The notes below the pieces were generated by a model, which was not told the origin of the DNA, ran no database searches, and saw nothing but the letters and a program-made list of their open reading frames with translations. From the NCBI GenBank assembly GCA_907165135.1, contig OU015566.1, positions 8,106,157 to 8,170,156 of the forward strand: a DNA stretch of 64,000 bases, written 5' to 3'. Every line of letters starts with the position of its first letter. The first letter of the stretch is position 1. This DNA comes from Oikopleura dioica (Eukaryota > Chordata > Appendicularia > Copelata > Oikopleuridae). The position numbers were made by a program, and so were the translations under genes. This document shows, in pieces, positions 37,148 to 49,620 of this stretch.

Positions 37148-40100
37148 ATGGGAAACTGTGCAGGAAAGCCGAAGACTAAAGAGCCTCCAGTATCGTCACG
37201 GGCGAAAATTGAGGTAATGAAAATGTAAAAAATTAAAATATGTCCGAATTTTTTGGAAAAGTCGAACTCAGACTGAGTTGTTAGAACAATGACTATTCCT
37301 ACTCTAAGAATTTGTCGTATGTCATCAGAAAACGCATTTTTAGTCGCCCCGCCAGCCCAAAGAGACAGCAGCACAGGAATCGGGTCACCAAATATTATCG
37401 CCAAAAGTGCCAATCTAGGCCAAAAATCAAAAGCACCTCTGCATTTTTCCTCTTACACGCCCTTGATTTCGTTTTTTCCGCCTTCGTCTAAAACCTAAGA
37501 GAAGATGGGCCAGGAGATCTTAAGGAAACGAGCTTTTAAAATTTTTCATAATTTGATCGAAGGAATTCTGCTGTTTGAAATGTCTCTAAGCTCAAACAAA
37601 GAGCTGGATTAGTACTGGGATTGACCACAGCAGTTTTCATTTTTTTAGCCCTGAAAAAGCCAAGGTCACTAAAATCTGACATGATTGATGGCGAGTAACA
37701 CGCATAATACACCTGCTTAGCACTAGAATCTCGAGTGACAGGTGACTTATTTTTGACCTGAAAAAGAAACAAAACAAGCCAGCAACTCCACCAAAAACAG
37801 AAGTTGACCAGCGAGGGCCTCGACCAGATCCGTTTACCAAAACTTCTTCCGAGACAAAATGGATCACCCCAACCCCAAAGAAGCCCGAAGTAATTGTCGA
37901 ACCCGAACCTGAACCAGTCGCCGAACCAGAACCCGAGCCAGTGATTGAACAAGTGATCGATCAGCCTGAGCAGGCTCAGCAAACTTCTGCTGACATCGCA
38001 GTTGATGATGATCAGAAAGAGGTTAGAGGCGTGAGAATCAAATTTCACTGTACTAGATTGCTCAGAACCGTATTTCCTAAATGCTAATTGAATCAATAAT
38101 CACTTCAGATCGACGCGAACGCTGTCAACGACTTTGCTGACGCCTTATCAGACAGCTGCAAAAGGGTTGCTCTTGAGGAGATTGATATTCAAAAAGGCAA
38201 ATTGCAAAAACATTACGCAGCGAAGTCAATGTTTTTTAGATGAAGTCGAAGGGGAAACGATTATTACTCCTGATTTCGTCGAGGAAACCCTCATCCAGCC
38301 CATCAAACGGGAAGATTCTATGAAAAATCGAATCGAAGGCAAAACTCTGGCCGATTACACCAAAGAAACTCCTATCGAAAAAGTCACAGAAGCAACCCAA
38401 GAAGTTGAAGCCTTCATAGAGGAAGAGTTCATCGCTCCTGTCGAGCGACAGGAATCCCTAAAAGACCGAATCGAAGGCAAAACATTTGAGGAATATCAAA
38501 AAGCTCAAGAAGAGGCCGAGGATTTGGCTGATGTCGGCAAGGAGATTGAAGCCGCATTGAATGAGCTTGAATCTTCACAAGTTGCCTTAGATTCTGTTCG
38601 ACAGGCAAATCTGGTAAGCGAAAACGTGACCAAAGAAAATGCAAACTTATCATTTTATAGGAAGCCACCATCGAAGCTGTCACCAAGGTAAATATCATTT
38701 GTTCTCGACCTGAATTTCGCGCACTTGAATTTCGCGAAATCGCAATTTATATCCATCACCAATCATCACATAAATTTCGTTTTGTAGCCCTTTGAATCTG
38801 CTCAGGTAATCTTACAAAAAAACATATTCACACGCATATAACATGACTTCTACAAAATTAACGAAAGCTATTAAAAATTTGCAGTTTGATTTACTAATTA
38901 CTGATGAAAAAGACTAACGAGTGAGAATCAGCAATCCTCGAATCGCGCGCAGACGGAAATCAAAGATGAGTACGATTACGTGCAGAACATCGGTAGCAGC
39001 GTTGAGAAGTTCAAACCTGCTGAGCAGGCCTCAGCTCCAAAATCAATCGGGTAATAATGCCGTAGTGACAAATCAGTTCCTTTCTTATTCGAAATTTCAG
39101 ACCTCAGTATTCATCTCTCGCCGATGCGCCAATAATTTACGACGATCTTGAAGAAGAATATTTCTCCGCTCAATCATCTGTTCCGACATCAACTAAATTC
39201 GACTCCGCTGAAAGCAGAGATATCTTCTCAAACGAGACCTCCCGAAACGATGAACTCGAAGATGAGGAGGTTGATGATGAGATCGTCGAAGGTGGACTCA
39301 ATAGCAACTCTTTTGATGAAGAGCTTGAAGGAGAAGAGAAAGAGGATCTTCTTCAACAAGAGGATTGTGGCATCATGGAAGACCAACAAGCTCCATCAAT
39401 TCATAAAATTCACTTGAAGAACGTCATTGACACCGAAAAAGATGAGACGGCTGAGCCTGCTCAAGAGAAACCAAAATTCACAGAAGATGACGGAGAACCC
39501 GGTAATTTGATCGAAGATTATGAAGACCAGCTGAAAGATGACTCCTCAAAAGATGTTGCGAAAGAAACATCTAAGGCTGATAAAGAGAAAACCGATGAAA
39601 CTGTTTCAGAAATCATCGAGTGTTCTACCGAAGCTACTGAAGTTGAGGAACCAGTTGAAGCTGTTGCTACTTCAAAAGAAGACATCGTTCACCATGGATT
39701 CATCGAAATCATTCCCAAAGATGGCTCTGAGATCATCACCAAGGAGTATGAAATCGTCGAGAAGCCCCAGTCTGACCTCCCTGAAGAAATTGCCGACCAT
39801 GAATCTGAAGCTTTAGAAAGCACACAGACTGACGTTGAGGATCTCTACAAAACTGAAGCGTCGGAATTCCCAACAGAGATGGACATTCTTTCCGAGCCTG
39901 ATTCACGAGAAGCTTACCATCCACTTGAAAGCATGATTAGACATCTGTCTCTTGATGTCAATATGGACGAAGCCATGGTGCCTGAAAACTTGGAACCTAT
40001 TGTTCAATTCCATGAAGAATCAAAGTGCAAAGAAACTCTTGACAAACTCGCATTGACTCTTGCTGATGATTTTGAAAATCAAGGAGAAACTTCTTTTCGA

Positions 40101-43100
40101 GAAATCGATGAACCAGAAATCGAAATTGAGGAAGAAAAGACTCCAAAAGAAGAGGCTGATAACAGTGGTCGAAGTGAATTTGAGCCCATCGAAAATCAAT
40201 CGGCTGAAGAAGAAGAACCAGAAACTCAAGTTCAGGGTGACCAACCTGTCGCTGAAGAAAAAGTTTTGGACGCAGTAGTGGAAGAAATCTTCAAAAAGTT
40301 TATTCCGAATCCTGAGGCATACGTGCCAGTTTACGATTACAGCCGTCCTGCTCTTTATGAGCAGCAAGTCTTTGAAAAAACAGAGGATGTGTCGTCATCT
40401 CCGGTTCCGAAAGATGATAATCGAGTCACCCAAGAAAATATCGAAAGCTTTTTCCGATCTGTTTCCCAGGAAAATGTCAATGCAGAACCAAAACAAGAAG
40501 AAAAAGAATACACGCCTGTTTTTTACTACAGCAGACCCAGTCCCGTAGATGAAGATGTTGTTGCTTCTGAAGTCCTAAAGACTCCCGAAATTGTCGAAAA
40601 AGGAATTGAAATTTCTGAGACGAAAGAATACACGACTGTTTTCGATTATAGTCGCCCTTCACCTTATGACCCAGAAGTTGTCGAATCCGAAGTTGAAAAA
40701 ACTGTCGAAATTTCCGATTCACTCGCCAATGAAGACGAAAAAATTCAAAAACCAGAGCCCGCAGAGTATAAAACTGTATTTGATTACAGCAGACCGTCTC
40801 CTTACGATCAGGATATTGTTGATTCTGAAGTCGAAAAAGTAGAACCGGTAATGAAAGAAGTCTTCGAACAAGAACCTGAATCAGCTGTGTCCGAGGAAAA
40901 GGAATACTCAACTGTTTTTGATTACAGCAGACCAACTCCTTACGACCAAACTGTCGTAGACTCAGAAGTCGAGAAACCCAAAGAGGAAGAAAGTAAAATC
41001 CTCAACGATTTGAGTAGCGCGACTCCTGATCAAGAGAATGCTGTTAACCCTGAAGTGTCAACAGAAGAAGAAAGAAACCCCATTGCAAACTACAAGGTTG
41101 TCTTTGACTACAGCAGACCGTCGCCATTCGACCAAGAAATCGTCGACTCCGAAACTGTGAAAGATGAATCCGAAGTAGAACATGTTCCTGTTTTTGATTA
41201 CAGCAGACCGGCGCCTTTCGACTATGAAGTCGTTCATTCGGAGACTGATAAGGATGATAAGTCCGTTGAGGAGGAAGCTCAAGATCTCCAAAATAATGAC
41301 GAGTGTGAATATGAAGCTGAAAATACTGAAACTGTCGAAGTTGCTCAACCTGAAGGGAAACCTATCCAAGAAATTTCTCTCGCTGAAGACTTTGAGGATC
41401 CAGTCGCCCCTGTTCCCATTTACGACGCAGTTGACCTCGAAAACAACGATGAACCATTTGAAGTCATCGAACAAGAGTATATCCCCGTTTATGACTACAG
41501 CCGACCCGCTCCAGCTGGTGATCTCATTATGGTCAAGCAAGATGAGTCTGGAACGAAAATTTTCATTCCTGAGATCGGAACTGATGAGATAAACGTAAAG
41601 ACAATCGATTTGGAAAACAAACAGGAGGAAATTGATGAACCTGTTTCGGCCGAAAGCATTGAGCCTGAAATTGACCGTCCAACTGCAGAAAATGTTGAGA
41701 ACTTTTTCCGCTCTATCTCAAGAGAGAACATCAATGAGGCTGTCGAGAAAGAGTGTCCACTTGATAAGATCGCGCATCAGCTGTCACTTGACGTTGATGT
41801 TGACCAAGTTCCTGAACCAAAAGAAGAAATCTACAAAGTAAAAGAAGAAAGAAATGATGAAGACATTGATCGATTCGCATCTGAAATGGTCAAACAAGTT
41901 CTTGCTTCGGATGATTTGCTTGAGTCGGACAAAGAAACTGAAGAAAACGAAGAAAACAAGCCTCAAGAAACGGAGTCAACCTTGAATGAAAATAAGCTCT
42001 CCGTCTCAGTAGAGAAGGTACGAGAAGACGACAACGAGGAAAAGAAATCTGAACCTCCAACTCCAGATGTAGAAGTGTGGGAAATTGATAACGAGTTTTA
42101 TGTTTACGAAAAACGAAAAGTTGAGAAATATCTCGAACCCGAAAAAGAGAAAGAAACAGAAGCAGAGCAGGAGTCTGAGGCCGCGACCAAACAAGAACCT
42201 GATAATTTTACAAGCGAAAAAACTGAGGATGCTGAGGAGCTTTACGCAGAATCATCAGCCGACGAATCTTCTGCTGACGAAGAACCTGCAAAGCGCGTGT
42301 CTTTTTCCGATAGACCAGCAGAACTTATCGGTACACAAGTAATCCCGACTGAAACTATTCCAGATCTTCCTCCGGTTGACGAAAAGCCTTCTTCTGAAGT
42401 CGTTGCTGGGCTTGAGAAAGAGGAAGAAACTCCAACCTTTGAATACAGCATGTCGCCAGAAGTAAAAGATGAGCAGCCTGTCTTTGATTTGAGTGAGCCT
42501 TCATCTGCTCAATTTGAACAGCCAGAAATTGTTCAAAAAATTGTCGAGGGCATCGTTCAAACTCGAGAACTTGATGAGCAAGAACCAGTTGGCGCGGTAA
42601 TTGAAAATGTCATCAAAAAAGAAGCAACGGATTTGGATACTCAGCGAGACTTGGAAAATAACGATGAGCTTGACTACAAAAATGAAGCTCCAGCGGCACT
42701 CAAGATCACAGAACCCGAAGTTATTGCAACTGAAGACATCATTGACACTCGTAAACTAGATGAGCAGGATGTTGTTGAAGAAGAAGTCGAGGCTGTCCAA
42801 GAAGAACCAGACCTTGAAAACAATGATGAAAAAGAATACGTTCCTGTCTTCGACTACAGTCGACCAGCACCCCAAGAAGATTTGGATACTGAAAGAGATT
42901 TGGGAAATAATGACGAGATTGACTATGAAAATGAAACTCCAGCTGCACTCAAGATCACAGAACCCGAAGTCATTGCAACTCACGATATTCCCGAAACTCG
43001 AAAACTTGAAGAGCAGGATGATGTCGCGGAAGAAGTCGAGGCTACCTTAGATGAACCAGACCTTCAAAACAATGACGAGAAAGAATACCTCCCCGTATTT

Positions 43101-45891
43101 GACTACAGTAGACCAGCAACTATTCCTAAGGAAGAGACTCGATCGGGTGAAGAGATCAACATTCTTCAAGAAGAAGACGAAATTCAAGAAGAGAAGCATC
43201 AATTGGATTCCTCTGACCTTCAAAACGAGGATGAAGATGATCTTGAAGAACCAGAATCACTCGAACATCTAACACAAGATCAAGTCGAAAACTTTTTCAA
43301 GTCTGTATTCAAGCCCCCTGTTCAATCTGAAGAGCCTACTGAACCCGAAGAGGAATTGTCACTATCTGATGAAGAGAGAGCCCTCGAGGAGGAAATTCGA
43401 AAAGCGCAAGAGTTAGAACAGCTGGAGCGACAACTAGACACTCTTGAAAACCAGTACCTCGATGGTGAAGAGGCAAAAGTAGCTTTACCACGAGATGTAG
43501 AAACTTTTATTGAAAAACTTCGAGCAACAACGCCACCTCCTCCAAAAGAGCCAACCCCTGAGCCGCCAAAAGAGCCGACACCTGAGCCTCAAAAAGAAGC
43601 AACACCGGAGCCTCCAAAGGATCCAAAAGACATGACTTTGGACGAGCGATTGAAAATGATCAACAAAGATGTCCTCGAGCTGCTTGAACCAGCTGATGTC
43701 CCTGTTTCCACAGTTAAAGATGAAGAAGTCGAGCGTTCCTTCGGATGCCGTGTTGAAAGCGAGCCGAAGCTCGAGCTTACCCCAGAACCCGCTGAAATTG
43801 AGCTCCAACCAGAAATTGAACTTGAGCCCGAAGTTGTTCTTGAACCCGAAGTCGAAGAAGAGTCTCAACCGGATGAAAAACGATCCAAACTCGACAATGA
43901 AATCACATCCGTATACAGTGAATACAGCACGGCAAAGAACAAGAAGCAGCTGGAAAGCTTCTACGCTGTAAAACTTGGCGATGAAAGCCCAAAGGTTGTT
44001 CTCCCAAAGTAAAGGGATGATAACTAATTCATTCATTTATTTTCATATTATTTGACCATTCACATCGCTAACTAAACTAATTTGATTTCATCCTTCTCAC
44101 AGCCCTTCACAAAGAAAAAGAATTAACACGGAACACGTGACTATTATTGAAAACGCGCATGTTCCACATTTTTACTACCTCTTTCATCACAGTTTACTTG
44201 TAAATATATTTAACCAATAAACCATTCTAACATCCCATGTTCTCACTTATCAATCAACTATTTTCTATGAGAATCATCCCTAGCAGGAGGACGAGGATCA
44301 GGCTGAACTTGAGCTTGAATGTCAAGAAATACCGTCATCCGATAATCTTGAAGATCCAGAGACAACTCCTACTAAATCAGCTGTACCAGTTCAAGTTCAA
44401 CTTGATGTTGACGTAGACACTATCGAAGAGGAAGACGAGGAGGATGAAGAGCCAGAATCTGAACTTGTCGCTGAGGAACAAGTTGTCTCTAACCAAACCA
44501 GCGTGCACTTACTGACCGATTCTCAAAATGAATCTTTGAAAACTGAACTAACACAAATTGATGCTCTTCAGGAATCAGAACCGCAAGCAACCGCAACTGA
44601 AGAAGAAGTCAAACCAGAAGTCATCGAACCCGCTTATGAAGTTTCAGAAGCGCCAATTACAGCGCGAGATGACTTTATTCAGCCTCAAATGGAAAAACAG
44701 GATTCTGAAGAAGTCTCGGAAGAGATCGTAGCAGATAGCGTGACTGACAAGAGCATTGAATTCGAAAACGAAGAGGAGCAATCGGAGGATAAATCTGAAG
44801 AAACTGAAGATAAGTCGCAAGAAACTGTCGTTGAAGCACCATTTGTCACTCCCAAAGTCGCATTCTCAGAGCCAGAGATTCCAAAAAGCGTTGGATTTGC
44901 TGAACCGGAGCCTGTTGTTGAACTACAGGTTTGAAAAGATCAAAAATATCGATACTAAAATATTTTGAAGGGAGATTTCGAGTCTTCGTTCATCGATCGG
45001 ATCGCCGAAGAAATGATAAACTCCATCATTCTCGAGGCAACAAGAATCGTTGAGATCGACCAGCAAAACGATACTTCTGAAAAGGACGATTCCGACCCTT
45101 TCCAGGTTTCTCAGAGCTCGAAAATCTCCATCGAAGACAACATCGACGACGATATCAGCATTCCAACTGATGACGAGCTCGAGCACGTCTCTGATGATGA
45201 AATCAAAGTCCGTCAGCTTTCAACTGACTCTACTGACGAGCTTCTCAATGTTCCATCGCCACTTGGTAAAGAAAATTTGACGATCCGGTCTAATCGATTC
45301 TAGCGCGACCAGATGAACCATCACCGACCGTCATGACTCCAGCTGTTCTCAAAACCCCGGATTCGCAAACTTTTTTCCCGGAGAACGATCAATCCTCAGA
45401 GCCTGGTGACAATATTTACGATTTCGTTGAAGGTACCAGTAAAAAATCTCACTTTTGTCAACATGAATTTCAGACGAGCTCGAGCCAGGAGATGACATTC
45501 ACGGACTCATTGATTCTGCTAGAGCCTCTCGGGAAGCGTCGTTGAAGGGTTCTCAGCGATCAATTAACAAGTTGGTTCAGTCCATCGACGATGATGTCCC
45601 GGACATCTATTCAAAACGTAAGATCAACAAATACTAAAGAAACTTCAATTTCTAGCTGACCGACCATCAACTCCAGAAAGAATTGTTGACCAACTCCAGG
45701 ACGAAGCCTCAAAAGCCGAAGAACCTGTGACAATCGCTAGAAAATCCTCAATTTCTGTCTCAATGGAAGCTTTGGAACGAGAAGGAAGCCCAACACGAGT
45801 GGAAATTAACGTTGCTCAGCAGTCTCCTCAAATCTTGAAGCACACAATAAATGTTGGTTTCAAAAAAGATCCCAAAAATGGAATGGTATAA
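37148..45891 (+). CDS. Giant acidic YSRP-repeat protein, N-myristoylated, AKAP-like
   Basis: About thirteen exons: 37148-37212, 37779-38021, 38109-38196, 38240-about 38612, 38661-38687, 38788-38805 (18 nt), 38932-39050, 39101-43994, 44284-about 44930, then four to 45891; total about 2,400 residues. It starts MGNCAGK, a Gly2 myristoylation signal with a palmitoylatable Cys4. Exon 3 encodes NDFADALSDSCKRVALEEI, like the PKA-binding helix of small membrane AKAP; near 45000 lies AEEMINSIILEATRIV, matching the AKAP hydrophobic spacing. In between are Glu-rich low-complexity sequence, ten YSRP repeats, DLENNDE boxes and three (V/I)E(N/S)FF(R/K)S boxes. Intron 38197-38239 has a GC donor. If the intron 43995-44283 is retained, the protein stops at 44012. 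The function (membrane scaffold for PKA, as in AKAP12) is inference; no orthologue is recognised. Confidence 0.7.
40318..43120 (+). repeat. Array of ten YSRP protein repeats with interspersed DLENNDE units
   Basis: Ten copies of (V/T)(F/Y)(D/Y)YSRP(A/S/T), most preceded by E-Y-x-x and followed by P(Y/F)D...(V/I)V(D/E)SE, spaced about 40-150 codons. Around copies nine and ten a larger block (DLxNNDE...APAALKITEPEVIAT... VFDYSRPA) is itself duplicated at about 42650-42830 and 42895-43080, showing recent unequal duplication. Each unit presents a Tyr-Ser-Arg-Pro that could be phosphorylated. Confidence 0.85.
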
Positions 45892-46071
45892 ATATTTGAA
45901 ACCATATAAAGATCAAGCGAACCGATTCCGCTGACAAAGAATAGAAGATTTTGATGAAGACTTAATTATTTATATAAAACCTTCCCTTATTGTCTTTTCG
46001 AATAAATGATGAAAATCTTAAATTTGAGTTCTCTTCAAATATCAAGATCGGGTGTGATAAATTTGGCTGGC

Positions 46072-46078
46072 TATAAAA
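46072..46078 (+). promoter_or_regulatory. TATA box of the zinc-finger gene at 46112
   Basis: TATAAAA lies 40 nt upstream of the ATG at 46112 in an otherwise short intergenic space, which predicts a start site only about ten bases before the ATG. Confidence 0.55.
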
Positions 46079-46111
46079 GAGCCTCCTTTCGGGTCCATCT
46101 TCATTCAAATT

Positions 46112-46946
46112 ATGAATCTCACAATGGATTCGGAAGACGAAAAAGAGATGAAGTTTAAGTTTGCTTCGCAGCCAATTGAATGGTCACCGGAGAACTTCCT
46201 GTGTTGCATTTGCAAAGGACCACTGCTTGATCCCAAGTTTACACTTTGCTGCAAGAAATATCTTTGCTATAATTGTTTCACAACGAAGACAGACGAGATT
46301 ATGTATAATAATAGAGTCGGAGTCAATGATAATTTATACTTCACTGCAATGGTGAAATATCCTTGCTGCGACGAAACGTTTTTAGTAGAAGCTGATGATT
46401 TTTATAAACATCATGTTCTGGGGGAGAAAATTAAGCTTGGAGAACACTTCTACAATTTCGCCATGGATCGTATAATAGAGAACCCATCGGAGTTCTTTTT
46501 GAATAAGTTGAATCAGACGACGTACAAATGTTCACTGCCAGATTGTCAGGTAAACTTCATCGATTCGCTAAAAGTTTTGAGAAATCAAATTCAGACCACT
46601 GTCAAGTATCCTAATCTTAAAAAGCACGAGGAATACGGATGCTCAAGAATATACAGGTAGATTTTAGAATGAAGCTTCATAAGAGTGAAAATATTTAGGT
46701 GTATCGGATGTGCTGAAGTATTCAAAGTCTCCGACAAACATGCTTGCGCTGAAATACTGAAATTGAAAATCAAGAACGCAGCAGTTTCATTGATGAGACA
46801 AAAAATAGAAGTGCAGAAGTTTTACAACAAGTTTTTCGCGAACTTCCAGTTTATATACAAGAGGAATTTGTCTTCGAGATCAACTTTGATGAATTAATGC
46901 CGGAAGAATTCCGAAATCTGTTTGATGACCGATGGAAAATGAACTG
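46112..46946 (+). CDS. RING-like zinc-finger protein
   Basis: Exon 1 (46112 to about 46656) encodes a RING-like cysteine pattern (CCICKGPLLDPKF...CCKKYLCYNC, then PCC) after an acidic start, a helical stretch and a second Cys pair with His (KCSLPDC...H). A roughly 40-nt intron joins to exon 2, which completes a CxxC...H-x-C finger (CIGCAEVFKVSDKHAC). In that frame translation stops at 46897. A different frame (from RSSFIDETK to DRWKMN, stop 46946) looks more protein-like after about 46770, so a small intron or frameshift between 46740 and 46790 is likely. An E3 ubiquitin ligase role is suggested only by the RING-like spacing. Similar in layout to the RING gene at 6542-7084. Confidence 0.5.
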
Positions 46947-47332
46947 AGAATACCCTTTTGATTGAAAAATTACCTTGCTTTCTTTGCATTATAAACTTAT
47001 TGTCAAAAATTCTGACTCAAAACTGAAATTCATCTATTTTCGAAGCTTATTTATAAACTGTATAAATTGTTAAATAAAAGTCAACTTATTGAGCTTCAAC
47101 ATGAGAGCACTAGAATTCTCTTCCATCGAAAGGCGAAATTCCCACGCGCGCCTTCGCGCCCCAGATCGAACCAATCGTATTTGAGACTCATTCATCGCCG
47201 TGAAAAAAATCCAAAAGCGGAGTCAACATTGAAATCTTGCATCAGAGGCCTCCCACTTTATTGAGAATCTGTTACAGTAGTTCGCAGTTTGTTAGAAGAA
47301 AAAGTGTTAATAATGCTCTTTCCAAGAGAAAA

Positions 47333-49404
47333 ATGCCGAGATTGTCGGGAATCCGGTTTTCGAAATCGCCTGCAGCCCTTCGGGCTCAATGGTCTAAAGG
47401 TATTTATTCTGCTTCATATTACACTCTCTTTATTTCCATTCAAGCCGTGCCCGTCAAAGACCTCCAGCAAATCATCGACCACGACAATCACGAAATGCGC
47501 GCTAATTTCCGCGAATTTTTGAAGCAAGACACATTTCGCCCAAAATATGCGATTACTCTCAATGAAGAGCGCCAACTTGCTTTGGATCGGCTTCAGATGG
47601 TCTGCTCAAATGACTTTTTGTCCGTCAGGGACTTTGCCACCAACCCACATCGAATTTTCGCCGCTCACGAGTTGATGGCAATGATCGATCCAGCTACCAC
47701 CACGAAAATGACTGTTCAGGTAAATTAATAAATGATCTTTCCCTTACTTTGACGACCATGTTCTTTATTCAATTCTTAGTTCAACTTATTCGGAGGAACC
47801 GTCTTCCGCCTCGGAACTGAGCGCCACCACCACCTTCTCGATGGAATCGACAATTTGACGGACATCGGTTGCTTTGGCTTGACAGAAGTTGGCTTTGGGA
47901 ACAACGCTGTAGAGATGGAAACCACTGCTGTTTACAATAAAGAAGACGACACAATCACCATCAACTGCCCTACAGAGCTCTCACACAAGTACTGGATTAC
48001 CAACGGCGCTCTTCATGCTCAGCACTGCGTTGTTTTTGCCCAGCTCAATGTTGATGGAGAAAATCACGGTGTTCATGCTATTCTTGTTCCCATCAGAGAC
48101 GGTGAGATCTTCCTCCTTTTTTCCTTCAATAATTCTCTTTAGGAGTCGCTGGAGCACCCCTAGAGGGATGTACGATCAACGACATGGGTCACCGAATGGG
48201 ATTAAATGGCGTTGACAACGCCTTACTTTCGTTCAAAAACGTAAAAGTTCCAAGAACGAATCTTCTCAACAAATATTCCGACATTGACGAAAACGGAAAG
48301 TTCCACTCAGCGATCAAATCAAAACGCGGTCGATTCCTCTCCGTTGCCGACCAGCTTCTTTCCGGTAGAATTTGCATTGCCGCCATGTCTCAGGGCGGCG
48401 CGAAAGCAGCGCTTTCCGTCGCAGTTCGATATGCAATTACTCGACTTACAGTGGGTCCGACGGGCAAGTCTGACTTCCCAATAATGAAGTACCAGCTTCA
48501 GCAACGAGCGATTGCCCCTCTTCTCGCTCGAACAGTTTCTCTTGGCATCGCCCTCGACGATGTCAAAGACGAATGGTTCAAGATCAACTCAGAAGAGATC
48601 GAAGACAAGGTCAGGGTGATGAACATGGTCACGGCTTGCTGCGTCATCAAGCCTCTTTGCTCCTGGAACTTGGAAAGAACGGCTAGCATTGCTCGTGAAC
48701 GATGCGGCGGTGCTGGTTATCTTTCTTGCTCAAGATTTGGCACGATGATTGGCCTTGCTCACGCTGCCATGACTGCTGAAGGCGACAACTCTGTTTTGAT
48801 GAACAAGGTGGCCAAAGAGCAGCTCGGCCTTTTCAAGCCAAGAAAAGTCGTCGTTCCGGAATTCGATTTGAAATCAAATGAGTTTATCCATGCGTTGATG
48901 GAGGCAAACGAAGTCAACAAGTTCATGGCTCTTGGTGGCGAAATGATGAAGGCTGGCAAGGGCGCTATATTCGAAACCTGGTCGCTCCTCAATCAGGATC
49001 TTGTACAAGCAGCAGCTCATGCGTACGGAGAGAGAATCGTTTCAGAATCTATGATCAATGCTATCGCCAAGAATCCTGCTGCTGCGGACGTCTTGGACGC
49101 TATCTACAAGGTAAAAGACGTCAAAAACTATCTCAAATTGAAATTGTACTTCTAGCTTCATGCCGTGAACACGATTCAAAACAATCTCTCAGACTTGATC
49201 CTCTCCGGCCTTCTTTCAGTTGACAATGCTCAAGCTGTCCGCGACGAATTCAACTCTCTTGCGGCTTCAGTTTCGGAGCTTTCTCCCGACATTTGCGAGT
49301 CCTTCGGAATCCCCGAAGAGCTACTTAGCGCTCCCATCGCCCGAGATTGGCATGAGTTTAATCAGTATGATAACCGTGGTGAAGTTCAGCCGGGCGTTTT
49401 TTAA
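47333..49404 (+). CDS. Acyl-CoA oxidase without peroxisomal PTS1
   Basis: Exons 47333-47399, 47445-47718, about 47780-48098, about 48143-49110 and about 49156-49404. The acyl-CoA oxidase fold is clear: [59 protein letters not shown], then [15 protein letters not shown] and the C-terminal domain. Family knowledge: FAD-dependent first step of peroxisomal beta-oxidation making H2O2. The C terminus is GVF, not SKL-like, and the first 22 residues ([20 protein letters not shown] then SK) have Arg/Lys and no acidic residue, as in mitochondrial presequences. An out-of-frame ATG at 47313 precedes the start and would be removed if trans-splicing occurs after it. ACOX1 or ACOX3 orthology was not decided. 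Confidence 0.88.
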
Positions 49405-49620
49405 CCACACTCGTTTAAAAAAATGGGGATTCGTTCTATTCAATTATTTATACGAAAAAGACAAAAAATAATCTGTTCTACTGAAGCAAAAACTTACGAA
49501 ATACCGGTAGTCACAGAATTACCTACATTTATACCTTTTTCTGTGCAGAGTACAGACAATATCATTATTTATTCAAGCGTTCAAAAAACGGTATCTGATG
49601 AAAATTGTTCTTCAGATAAA

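Noticed and set aside
37536-38096. 186-codon minus-strand frame
   Set aside because: It covers exon 2 and the introns of the giant gene in antisense, with no start context or homology.
43550-43620. PEPPKEPTPEP tract as a collagen or titin PEVK domain
   Set aside because: Only a short low-complexity run within the acidic protein.
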